NCBI GenBank assembly: GCA_028274465.1 | Contig: CM051458.1 | Location: 104,982,855 to 105,046,854 of the forward strand | Origin: Plantago ovata | Lineage: Eukaryota > Streptophyta > Magnoliopsida > Lamiales > Plantaginaceae | DNA length: 64,000 bases | Reading direction: 5' to 3' | Part shown: piece after piece, positions 48,936 to 59,742 of the stretch | How positions within the stretch are numbered: position 1 is the first letter of the stretch | Layout: every line of letters starts with the position of its first letter | Program-made: the position numbers and the translations under genes | The notes under the pieces: model-generated | What the model saw: only the letters and a program-made list of their open reading frames with translations | Databases searched by the model: none | What the model was told of the DNA's origin: nothing

Positions 48936-49883
48936 ATGCTTCTCCTCCAACCTCTCACCGATCCAAAACCCTCCCCACTCCCACTCCCCCTCCGCCGCAC
49001 CACCAAACCCAAACCCTTCACCGTCCGCTCCCTCCTCCAGTACAATCGCAAGCCTCAGCTCTCCGGAGAGACTCCTCGCGTCGTCGTCATCACCTCCGGC
49101 AAAGGCGGCGTCGGCAAAACCACCACCACCGCCAACATCGGTCTCTCCCTCGCCCGTCTCGGCTTCTCTGCCGTCGCAATCGACGCTGACGTCGGCTTAC
49201 GTAACCTCGACCTTCTACTAGGGCTCGAGAATCGCGTCAATTACACCGTCGTCGAGGTTCTCAACGGCGATTGCCGCCTCGACCAGGCTCTGGTCCGTGA
49301 CAAGCGCTGGTCGAATTTCGAGCTTTTGTGCATTTCGAAACCTAGGTCGAAATTGCCCCTAGGGTTTGGGGGGAAAGCTTTGATTTGGTTAGTGGATGCT
49401 TTGAAGAGCAGGGAGGAAGGTGCACCGGATTTTATACTGATTGATTGTCCGGCTGGGATTGACGCCGGGTTTATTACGGCGATTACGCCTGCGAACGAGG
49501 CCGTTTTGGTCACGACGCCGGATATAACGGCGTTGAGGGATGCCGATAGGGTTACGGGGCTGTTGGAGTGTGATGGGATTAGGGATATTAAGATGATTGT
49601 GAATAGAGTTAGAACGGATTTGATTAGAGGGGAGGATATGATGTCGGTTTTGGATGTTCAGGAGATGTTGGGGTTGCCGTTGTTGGGAGTGATTCCGGAG
49701 GATTCAGAGGTGATCAGGAGCACGAATAGAGGGTATCCGTTGGTTTTGAATAAGCCACCCGCTTTGGCGGGGTTGGCATTTGAGCAGGCCGCGTGGAGGT
49801 TGGTGGAGCAGGATAGTATGAAGGCTGTGATGATGGAGGAGGAGCCGAAGAAACGTGGGTTTTTCTCATTTTTCGGAGGGTAG
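48936..49883 (+). CDS. MIND1: Chloroplast septum site-determining protein MinD, 315 aa
   Basis: A membrane-associated ATPase that, with MinE and ARC3, places the FtsZ ring at mid-plastid. It is a single exon, as is usual for plant MinD. The first 45 or so residues are Pro/Arg/Ser-rich (LPLRRTTKPKPFTVRSLLQY), a typical chloroplast transit peptide. The deviant Walker A motif SGKGGVGKT is at residues 54-62, AIDADVGLRNLDLLLG follows, and the DxxG-like ILIDCPAGID switch region is clear. TPDITALRDADRV and IVNRVR complete the ParA/MinD fold. The end KKRGFFSFFGG is consistent with the amphipathic membrane-targeting helix. The ATG at 48936 is the first in frame with the transit peptide. The N-terminal third is much richer in GC than the rest. 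Confidence 0.97.
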   Translation: MLLLQPLTDPKPSPLPLPLRRTTKPKPFTVRSLLQYNRKPQLSGETPRVVVITSGKGGVGKTTTTANIGLSLARLGFSAVAIDADVGLRNLDLLLGLENRVNYTVVEVLNGDCRLDQALVRDKRWSNFELLCISKPRSKLPLGFGGKALIWLVDALKSREEGAPDFILIDCPAGIDAGFITAITPANEAVLVTTPDITALRDADRVTGLLECDGIRDIKMIVNRVRTDLIRGEDMMSVLDVQEMLGLPLLGVIPEDSEVIRSTNRGYPLVLNKPPALAGLAFEQAAWRLVEQDSMKAVMMEEEPKKRGFFSFFGG

Positions 49884-50281
49884 ATTTATTGATGATGATG
49901 CCAATGCAGCTGAGTTTTTTTTGGTGGAGTTGTTGCAGGTGTATAGTAGGAAGTTGAGGTTTGTCATTATTTCCGTTTGTTTGCTTAATTTGCCTTGTAT
50001 CTTGCTTTGAAGAAAGCTACTGTTCTTTGCTCTTGATTAGGATCTTGTACTTCTAGTTGTGGTATGGGTATCAGGTGTTAGAAGCATAATTTACTTTTTG
50101 GGTGAATGAATATGTGGATTGGAGAACGAGGTGGATTTTGTTTCTAATGCAGTTCATTCTTTTACTCCGCCTATTTCCACTGTTTCAAATTTTCAATACA
50201 CTGGCCATTATTATAGTTTTCGTTCTTGGGTTGTTTATGTCTACACATTGATGCTTGGAACTTGGATTCAATGGCTTAAAA

Positions 50282-50735
50282 CCTTAACTACTGCATTTTT
50301 CATGGTTTTGTTTTATCACTATGTCAATATCTTCATGGATAGAGTTGTTCTTGGAAGGTTTGAAACGTTATGGTGTTTTCGAATTCCTTTTCGTGCCATT
50401 GCATATTACTTCACTTTTTTTTTTCCTTTCTGCAAATTGCTGTTGATAAAATGTTTGAGACATAGGAATAGTGATATACTGTTGACTGCTTGATCCTTAT
50501 TGGTTAAGCACAATTCTGAATGCCGGTCTTCCTTGGCACTGTAATCAGTATACGTTTTGCTTAGATGTCACTATATCAGACTATCAGTATCTTCACGACT
50601 AGTTATTCTTGGAAGTTTTGAAGTCAGTTTATGGCGTTTTCCAATTCCTTTTCATTCCATTGCACATTACTTTGCATTTTTTCTTTCTGCAACATTGCTG
50701 TGATAAAATGCTCGAGAGAATAGGTGATACATGAA
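50282..50735 (+). repeat. Diverged tandem duplication downstream of MinD
   Basis: 50310-50470 and 50565-50735 share CAATATCTTCATGGAT-like, GTTCTTGGAAG, TTTTCGAATTCCTTTTC, CCATTGCATATTACTT and GATAAAATG(T/C)T(T/C)GAGA words in the same order. The ORF at 50119-50493 runs across the first copy but looks fortuitous. Confidence 0.75.
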
Positions 50736-50769
50736 GCCTGTGACTGTCATCTTGATCCTTACTGGTGTG

Positions 50770-52630
50770 ATCAAATTATATACTTCTATCAAACTATCCT
50801 CATTAGTTAAGATACAATTCTCATAGCTCTCGGTTGAAACGAGGCTTCATTAGTCTCTGTGCTTTCTTTATGTCTTGTAAGAATTGGTGTAGTTGAGTAT
50901 AGTGTACTGAAACCTGCGTTTTCCTAGAATTTTAAGCCAGCAAATACTCCATACAATAGTTTGCACTCCCAGAAGTGCAGTCCTAGTTTCCCCAGCGATT
51001 AAAACATACGAACCTCGTGCAGTTTTGATATACTGCTTATTCTTCACCTTCTGGCAGTTCGGCTTACCTGCACATTACTAGTAGAAAAGAACACTACTAA
51101 AGGAAAATTAATTTTATGTTCTTTTGTTCTATGAAGAAACTGACTTAATCTTCACTGCTCCAAAATATCTGGTGGAGTATTAACCAGTTTCACACGGATG
51201 TCTCAAGTGAAAGGAGTAGAGTGTACCAAATAATTGAAGAATTTGCCCAGTCAAAAAGAAGAAATGAAAAGAAAGAAAAAATAGAAAAATTATCATCATC
51301 GAGTCTGAGAAGTGAGAAACATATCTTCCTTTTCGTAGTGAAATAACGTTTTAAAGTTGCGCTCATATGTTGGCAAACGTGAGTAATGGTGCCATAAGAA
51401 CATATATTGTGAGTTGACCCGTTACACTTTAAACACTGACTTATACACTTTAAAATACATTTGATTATTTTTAAAGCGCAACTGAAAGACACATCCCGAT
51501 TCCCGAAGGATTGATTATTTGATTTAATAAATTGGTGTCTTTCACCTGTTAATTATAATACACATCTTACCGATATCTTGACCTAAACGATTCACGTGGT
51601 AGTGTCACTTTCACAAATCCACGATGAATTACGGTTCATCCAATCAAAAATGAATGTACCATTAATCCTAAAAAATAGTACCAAAAGTGTTGCTTTCACT
51701 AGAAATACAAAAAAAGGAAAAATCAAATCAAATCCAAGCGTACATAATCAGGTTCATACAATTGGCTGAAATTACTGCTGGATGATGTGTGAGATTAGTT
51801 GGACATATCATATAAACCATAATCTTGTCAAATAACGCGGGAAGTACCAACGTGTCCAAATCTCACATCGTTACATAATAACATTATTTATGGATTACTT
51901 TTTTTGCTAATATTCTACCAAGTGGAAACCCCACTATAATTGGATGAGATATAAAAGTTGCAAAAAATAGCCGAAAGTGCAACCACGTGTAGCCAGAGTA
52001 GTAAATCGTTAGGCAAAATTGGAGAAGCTTATAGGATGGAATGGAAGGAGAGCTTTCATGCTCTGTTTTTTTTTTTTCTTTCACTATGGGAGTTGAGTTG
52101 ACCATGTGTTGTTACATAAACATGCATTATTATTTCCTCAAATATGCTTGAATACAATTTAGTGGGTAATCAACAACCTGTCGTGTCGTGTCGTGTCGTG
52201 TCGTGTTTGAAGTTGAAACCTCGTTGTTCCTTTTCTATTTCAGTCTTACTTCAAATAAACTCTCTCCGTCCGTTAATAATATTAATAATATGTTGTTTAA
52301 CTTTTATAAAAGTAATATTTAATCCCACATATGACTTCTAAACGACATCGAAAAGATATATTAAAAGGAATATGCTATGAAAGCTCATGAAGTGTAATTT
52401 CATGATATTTTTTTTTTACGCCCAAATAATATTAATAAAAAGTGAGCATAAGGAATGCTCGAAGTACAACGAAAGTAGAAAAACAAAGCACGATGCTCCC
52501 TAACCGCTAACTAATACACTTTGTCAAAGCAACACCGTCCGGCCTAAGCTAAAAGAAACAAAGAGCAACATTAACAAGGACAAAGAATGCTCAAAATAAC
52601 AATCAAACTCTACTAGGCTAAACCAAAAAT
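50770..52630. other. Intergenic, with a (TGTCG)n microsatellite
   Basis: No gene is supported. TGTCG is repeated five times at about 52180-52205. CTCTCTCCGTCCGTTAATAA at 52261 looks like one end of a Stowaway-type MITE whose partner I could not find. Confidence 0.5.
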
Positions 52631-53359
52631 GGCTTGAGAAGTAGTAGCAACCATGCGCCACGTGAGCATTCCACTAACTTAATTCCCAACTCTTCCAACA
52701 TGCTCCAACAGTTGATCGACATTGATCCCCATTTTTATTTTATTTTATTATTATTTTCTTTAATCACTTTTTTCTCATTAGTCTTTTTTATAAATTTATT
52801 ATTTATTTCATTTTAAAACATCATATAAATTATAAAATATTTCGGAATGCAATAAATTAATATTTTATTTAATATAATTTTTGTAATAAGAATTATATAA
52901 TGTAATGGTTTATTTTACAAATTGTATTTTATATTTTTTATTTATGAATTATTAACTATGAAAATAGAGAATAAACATAAAAAAGAAAAAAATGAAAATA
53001 GAATAATAATAAATAAAAAAACAGGACGGGACCACCGTTGACTACTAAGTATATACCGTATATGTTCATCACAATCAGTCAAAGAAGACAAAAGATTAAG
53101 AGTTAAACAATAAACATAAAATATTATATAAAAAACTACACTTGTGTGAAAATTATAATTTATATATTATTTATAAGAAAGATAATAAAAGTGAAGTAAA
53201 AAACAATAAATAGAAAGAAAAGAAAATTATAAAGAAAAAGGAAAAAAAAAAGTTGAAAACAACGTCGAAGAAGTGAAATGGAAAAGGAGAAAAATAAACC
53301 ATGCACTACAAACTCAAACACAAGTAATATAAGAGAATAAAAAGGAAAAAATAATAAAA

Positions 53360-53560
53360 TATTAGTTGAGCTCAAGCTCAACTGTTGAGTTTGAGCTCAA
53401 CTGTTGAGCCCATTGAGCCTCTATTGGAGGATCAACATGGAGCTCAACTCTCTGGTTGATCCTCTGATGGAGAGGGCCTAACAAGAACCTAAGGTGGCCG
53501 AGAGCAACAATGGAGGAGATCAACTTCACGCGCTAAGGATCAACACAAAGCCAAAGAGGT
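53360..53560. repeat. GAGCTCAA palindrome cluster at the edge of an AT-rich block
   Basis: GTTGAGCTCAAGCTCAACTG, then TTGAGTTTGAGCTCAACTGT and further TTGAGC units form a fold-back array. GGATCAAC/GTTGATCC words follow on both sides. About 600 bp of A/T homopolymer-like DNA separates it from TGATCGACATTGATCC at 52712, a possible inverted partner. The architecture recalls the elements at 11, 41.5 and 57.3 kb, but element ends are not proven. Confidence 0.45.
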
Positions 53561-53799
53561 GTCAACCACGCATGACATAATTTTATTAACTAGATCTGTA
53601 ATAAAGTAGAATATACATGTACTTTAATAGAGGGTGATGGAGTATTAATATTGGTTCACGATTATGGTGATTGATCCAATGGAACTTTGGTGGAGTTTGT
53701 AAATAAGAGGTGATCACGTCATATTTAATATAGAGTTTAAACTTGTTTAGAAGTAACTTGCTAAAGTCCGATTTAATTAAGGCTCTTTTTCTTAACGAG

Positions 53800-54127
53800 T
53801 CAACCTGAACCTGAACTCATTTAGGAAGGACCGGAACCGAATTTTGTGATGCACTGATGCTTGATGCATACGAATACTCTTTACCTGAACTTATAACCGA
53901 GTTTTGTGATACTTGATGCGGCACGACTACTCTGAACCGAAACTCATTTAGCTATTGAACTTGAACCAAGTTTTGTGATACTTGATGCGGGACGACTACT
54001 CAGAGCCTGAACTCAAACCGAGTTTTGTGATACTTGATGTGGAAAAACTACTGTGAACCTCAACTCATTTAAAAACTGAATTCTAACCGAGTTTTGTGAT
54101 ACTCAATGCAACACGACTATTCAGGCG
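53800..54127 (+). repeat. Tandem repeat, about 75 bp unit, four copies
   Basis: AACCGAGTTTTGTGATACTT and variants recur at about 53837, 53897, 53964, 54018 and 54087. Each is followed by GATGC(G/A), ACGACTACTC and a (GAACC)TGAACTCATTTA-like stretch. It is located about 350 bp beyond the stop codon of the carotene hydroxylase gene. Confidence 0.85.
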
Positions 54128-54479
54128 AGTATGATGCCTTTATAGTTCACTAAAAGGACATGTTCTGTGGCTTCATTCCTAAACACTACATTATTTTCTT
54201 CCATTTTCATGCAAGTACCAAGTACAAAACATAATGTATTCTTATGCTTGAAGCAATAGTAGATAATGTAGATTAGTAGTGTATCATTTTCAACTACGTT
54301 AGTTAATTATCTTTCTTTTCTTGCTTTTACGTGTACAACTTCCTAACCAATCCGAAGCAGCCCCAAGCACTCTACTATTTCCAATTTGACCACACTCATA
54401 TGAACAACAACAAAGTATCATTCAATATACTTTTGGTTTCTCTAAGAAAATAATCCAAAACATGCCCTACATACATAAT

Positions 54480-56133
54480 TCAAGATTTATCAGAATTTTT
54501 ATACAACTGAATTCTTCTACTGATTTCCTTATCTAGCTCTTCCAGCCCTCCAACTTCTTCAAGCTCCTTAGGCCCAAGGAACAGTCCGTACGGGACTCCG
54601 TCAAACTTCTCCGAGTGATGCAGCTGAAATGCCAAACATCAACAGTTAATACACGATTGCGGCTGTACAACATATTAGTACAGTTACCATTATGCATCAA
54701 TAAATAATACCTGATGAGCTGATGCAACCTTTCTAAGGTATGGAACATCCGCGATGGGCCCTACAGGAAATCTCTTGTGCACGAGCCCATCGTGAACGAA
54801 CATGTAGGCCATCCCAAACACCGTTATTCCTAGACCCTGCATCAAGTAATAAGCCCTGAAACAACGTTAGTTACCTAATGCTCGCGATGAGGGATTATGC
54901 ATGACTTAAGAAAACGACCTCGTTTGAGGACAGAAAGCGAATTCAAGGAGGAAAACGCGATGTACTTACAGCGCCAAAGCAGAGACCAGGGACGATGCCT
55001 TTGTACAAGGAACCATAGTAGAGAAGGGCTATGGCTGGAGCAGCGTTGATTATGGCAAATATGTCATTCAGCTCAAATGGACCTTCTCTTGGTTTATGAT
55101 GAGACTGCAATTAAAATAATAATTAAAAAAAATAATAGGATCAAATAGTACTACTTATATTAAATTGACACGGTTTTCATGCAAATTTGACTTGGTGGCT
55201 ATAGGTGAACAAGAACAACAATCCAAATTGTTCTTTACACAAGGCAATCCTGATTCATGGTACTCAATTATTATAAGCAATGACTATTGACTTCCCTAGT
55301 TCCGTGATTTATGTTCCATTGAATTTTATACGTTTTGTTTTATCAAACTTCATCTCATCGATTCAAAAGGATACAATCGAAACAAATCAAAGCAGACGAA
55401 CAAACAAACCTCGTGCATGTTCCACAACGACGCGTGCCAGAGCGCCCTGTGGGCCCACCTCGCCCAAAACTCCATACCTACCTGAAATATTTTTATTCAT
55501 TTATATGATTAAACAAACTCCATTTGTTTTTGAAAAATATTGTACTGTACTTAGCAAAGAGATCACAATGTAGATGGTGAAAAATAGAACTCACAGCAGC
55601 ACCAATAGCGAGAGCAAATGTACAAAACATTTCTGCATAAGGTACCTCTCCACCCTGCATCATCATCAACCATCGATATAAATTAAGATCTGTTCGGTTC
55701 AACTACATTATTATCAACTCGTTTTGTCAAACAGACATTAATTCTAAATCAGTTTTCAGAATTAAATGAATTGTACCTCCATTTGCCAATAGAAACGAGA
55801 ATAAACAGCCAAAATCGCCATGGAACTAATCCCGAAGCTCGACATGACCGCCGCAATCAAGTAAGTCACCCTCTCCGACTTCTTCCTCGCCACCTTCTCC
55901 GCCACGCGCGCCGCCGTAGGATCTATCACATCCTCCTCAATTTCACCGATTTGCTCATCCTTGAGCACGAAACAAACCGGACTTTTCCTTCTCAACTCCG
56001 TCAAGTTGTAGATCTTCGAAACAGAGTTTTGAGGTAGTGAATTTCGGCCGAGTTTGGGCGTGGGGGAGAGAATTGGAATGAGGCTGTGGTTGTAGTGGAC
56101 GGTGATTCGTGAGGTGAAAAGTGTGGCCGCCAT
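54480..56133 (-). CDS. BCH: Beta-carotene 3-hydroxylase (non-haem di-iron type), 297 aa
   Basis: A plastid membrane enzyme that hydroxylates the beta-rings of beta-carotene via beta-cryptoxanthin to zeaxanthin, using ferredoxin and oxygen. Six exons: 56133-55777, 55654-55595, 55481-55410, 55104-54970, 54836-54711 and 54623-54480. They join to 894 nt with no stop. An N-terminal transit peptide of about 60-80 residues precedes ARKKSERVTYLIAAVMSSFG (first membrane span). The histidine clusters that bind iron are complete: HRALWH, NMHESHH, HDGLVH and HQLHH. The end is EEVGGLEELDKEISRRI. An in-frame ATG at 56247 exists, but it is only about 10 bases from the TATA box, so the ATG at 56133 (GCC-ATGG context) is preferred. 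Confidence 0.96.
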
Positions 56134-56255
56134 GGACGGTGGTTGTGCGGCGGGAGAAGAGGCGGAGGAAGGGGATTGTGGTGGAGTTTGAAATGTGTTG
56201 AGGGTGATGGTGGTATCATATGTTTTGGAAGGTATTTGTGGAAACATTCATTGGG

Positions 56256-56263
56256 CTTTTATA
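56256..56263 (-). promoter_or_regulatory. TATA box of the carotene hydroxylase gene
   Basis: TATAAAAG on the minus strand, about 125 bases upstream of the chosen ATG. A start site about 30 bases downstream would leave a 5' UTR of about 95 nt and exclude the upstream ATG at 56247. A CTAGA tandem (ACTAG x4) lies just upstream. Confidence 0.6.
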
Positions 56264-57261
56264 CTAGACTAGACTAGACTAGACAACAACACACAGGTGC
56301 TTGCTGACCGTTTTGTATAGACTTGGGTTTCGTGATCGAATTAGGTGAAATTGTATCACAATCCGCCAGAAAATAATCACAAATAGGTGAATTTATTGTG
56401 TGAGCGTTCGATTTAGTGGTAGGTACTCATAATAAATCATAATAAAATGTGAGATAAAAAATTTAAGTTTACAATAAAATGATTGAAGGCGCTACTAGAG
56501 TGCCACTCTATGTGGAGAGCAACTTGTTCCCTATTGGAGATAGTCTAAAGAAGTATATTGAAATGGATAAAATAGGCATCCATACAAATTACATTTTTAC
56601 ATTTCGAAATAAAAATTAATTTTCCCCACCTGTGTAAATTGCCCCTTAAATCTTTTTTTATACAACTTCCCCAAGTGGGGAGCAACTTGCTTCTCTGTTG
56701 GAGATAGTCTAAAAAATGAAGTATATTAATATTGTATGTAAATATGGATCCCTAATTAAGAAAGTGTGATATATCAATGGAAATTGAAAATGAAGTAAAA
56801 AAAGTATGAATTGTACACATGTACATGTAAATTTAAAGAGTATGTTGCGCGATTGTATAAACTTCTGGGTAAATCACGCATCTAGGAAGTTTAGAAAGGC
56901 ATTATACGGTGTCAAAATGCTTTTTCTCCTTTTTTTTTTTTTTTTTTCCTTTGCAAACTACTTATTTTTTTCTTTTTAACCCATTATATTTTTTAAACAA
57001 ATACAATAAAATTAATTATAAGTTTAGTATTATTTCAATTCAGCCATTTCGTTCATGTGCTCATGAAGCACTCTATAAGTGGTATATTAGCCCCATTGAC
57101 CACATACCAATACTAGAATTAACAAATTCTTTTTTCTCAATATAGTTTATGATATCTTAAAACAATGATCAAATTGTTGTCATCCAGAAGGGCACATTTC
57201 ATATCCTGGATCACATTTTAATTAGATTTCTTATCATCATATGAATAAAATAAAGAGATAT
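56264..57261. other. Intergenic, no gene seen
   Basis: Upstream region of the carotene hydroxylase gene. GGAGA(G/T)-CAACTTG words occur twice (about 56514 and 56677), each followed by TTGGAGATAGTCTAAA. A T-tract lies at 56930-56948. No ORF is supported. Confidence 0.45.
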
Positions 57262-57985
57262 TTGATTTTTAGTGACAACTAATGACCCCTTTATAAAAAA
57301 AATACCTTCATGTGCACACAGTTACATTTTAGTCCAAACTCAACCACACTTGAGTTGACCATCACTTAACACACCTTCCAATCAAACATGACTTAAGAAA
57401 ACTATATATTTTTCATAAAAAAATTAATTTAAAAATTAATACTTCTTCTTTTTCCATAGAGCTCTGGTACCGGAGCGCCGAAGCATGCTCCAGATAGGAG
57501 CGACGCTCCGAACTGGAGTACGCTCCAGTCACCGGAGCAAGCTCCAGTAGATCGGAGCAAGTTCCGTGACTGGAGCTTGCTCCGGTAGATCGGAGCAAGC
57601 TTCAGTCTCTCGAGCTTGCTATTCACCGGAGCAAGCTCTCTGTGACTGAAGCTTGCTCCAGTAGATCGGAGCAAGCTCTAGTCACCGGAGCTTGCTCCAT
57701 TCACTGGAGCAAGCTCCGCTCCGTTCTGGAGCTTGCTCCGGTACCGGAGAAGAAGAAGAATTGAAAAAGAAAAAGATAAAAAGGAAAAAAAAGAAAAAAG
57801 AAAAAATAAAGAGAAAATGAAAAAATAATTTTTTTCTCCTTTTTTATTTTAAAATAGTAAGGGTTGTTTGGATTATTCAAAATTCAATTTTGGAACAATG
57901 AATTTGTGTTGACTTTGGACTAAAATGTAATTGTGTGAATAAGAAGGTTGTTTTTATTATTAGGGTCACTGATATTAAAAATCAA
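57262..57985. mobile_element. Inverted-repeat element with palindromic GGAGCAAGCTCC core
   Basis: The inner terminal repeats are ACACAGTTACATTTTAGTCC (left) and, on the other strand at the right, ACACAATTACATTTTAGTCC. They extend outward through ACCTTC and TGACCC over about 60 bases, and may reach TTGATTTTTA at each edge. The core (57460-57750) is bounded by GGTACCGGAG on both sides. It is a run of GGAGCAAGCTCC and its complement GGAGCTTGCTCC, so nearly every unit pairs with a neighbour. A purine-rich tract (57740-57830) and TTGTTTGGAT follow. Ends, tracts and the GGTACCGGAG border match the 11-kb element in inverse orientation. There is no transposase. Confidence 0.8.
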
Positions 57986-59742
57986 TGGATCCTAAAATAA
58001 AATAGTTGCAAAGTAGAAAAACAAAGGCTTAATTCATGTGTATATATCCGCGTCAAATCATTAAAAGGATGACTTTCATCGGACCCGTTCTATATAACGA
58101 TGGTACAAATTGCAGCCATCAATCCAACCAGTGATCTACCAATTCAGCTGTGTTAAATCGGCCACGACACTCAACAGGAAGATTTTATTATTTGCGTAGT
58201 ACAATTTGATTTCAAAAAGTTGGTGTTGTTGTTTCCTCAATTGTGAAAGTGATTCATTGTTCTTTTCTGTGTTTGGCTTCTGCCGCCGTTCCTTTCATGC
58301 CTAACAAAGTGCCCCCCATATACAATGGTCCTGCAGGCTCCCAGCGGTTAGGAATTTAATTTTCGGCTATGTTACCGAACATTTTTCGATTTTATTCTTT
58401 GGTACAACATATATACATATCAACTGTTTCATGATGGTTTGATGTTGTACAATGTGTTTCATGTGGTGTTGCACTGCATAACACATTCTAGAAACAGGTC
58501 TACTCTTCATAGGTTGAAATTGTTCATTTTGTACATTTATATAGAGACCGAAGAAACAAAATTGGAAATTTTCTAGTGAAGTTTTGATTAGTTTTATCAT
58601 TTACATTTTCAGGTGGAGTGTTAGAAAAAGACATTTGATGATGTGCGACATTTCAAGACCAATAAACACCTGAATTGCAAAACAACAATTGAGAGGGGGT
58701 TTAGTGAAATGTACACTTTGTGTGGAGCTTGTGATGTTATACTATCAAAATATCAAAATATGGTCAAGTAATTTTCAACATTTTATCCAGGGAGAAAGTA
58801 ACTTGAAAATAGTAAAATGCAGAATTCTCATAGTGGACTTGAGACTAAAGTTATGTTATTTTCGTTTTAAAAGGAAATGTTTTATAACACAAAACCAATT
58901 GAGCAATTTTATAAATTGTACCGAATGTAATACTTTTTTCGATAAAAATAACATAGCCAAAAGTGATTGTAGATTTACTTGGAGGTAATAATATTTGTTT
59001 AATTTATGATAAGTAAAGATCTTATTAGAAAACAAAAAGAAAGAAAAAACAGAAAGGGAAAAGAATGAAATGTTTTAAATCTCAGAGCATTGTATGTGGT
59101 CATTAGACTCTCATTAGTATTACTCATTAGGCCCGTTAACAATGTATGTGGTCATTAGGCCCGTTATGTAGCCCGAGGCCAAAACACTGGACTTGGACTA
59201 GTTGAACAGATGGTAATTAGAATGCATGTGTTCATGACGTGGGCTTTGGAACCAGCTAACAGAATATATTGCCAAAGGTCACTTAGCCCATAAAAGAAGG
59301 AAACAAAAAGAAAATACCAACCCGAGTTAATAACACTTCATACATTTCCTCGTCCAAATCTTGAACTTATAAAAAAATTATTTTAAAGTTTGTAACTCTG
59401 TCCGTCGCATTGAATTGTGTAGGTTTTGCATCGAATTTTTAGAAACTTTGTAGTTTGTAATATGTACCCGTTAGTAAATGTTTTTAGAGGTGGATCCACT
59501 AGTAAAACCGTGAGAGAAAATTGACAGTAAAAATGCTACGAATTTCATGAGTTTCAATGCCATTGGCAAAGATCGAAAACATACACGCTCCATAAAAAAG
59601 GGAACCATGATCACCAACAGACAATTTTATTCAACAAGTTCAGTCACGAATATCAAGCACAAGTGCTAGCAGTGCAGTACAGCAAACTATATATCAAACA
59701 CAAACAAATGACATAAACGAGAACACATATGACATACTTACT
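57986..59742. other. Intergenic, no gene seen
   Basis: AT-rich DNA downstream of the receptor-like pseudogene. GGTCATTAG(A/G)C words repeat near 59098-59160. Short ORFs here lack any recognisable domain. Confidence 0.5.

Noticed and set aside
48793..49221. 142-codon ORF overlapping the MinD start
   Set aside because: Pro/Ser low-complexity translation in another frame of the C-rich transit-peptide region. The MinD frame carries the conserved motifs.
50119..50493. 124-codon ORF after MinD
   Set aside because: No ATG at its start, no recognisable domain, hydrophobic because of T-rich DNA, and it lies across a non-coding tandem duplication.
57413..57674. Antisense ORFs rich in ELAPV/LRSTGAS words
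   Set aside because: Translation of the GGAGCAAGCTCC palindromic core.
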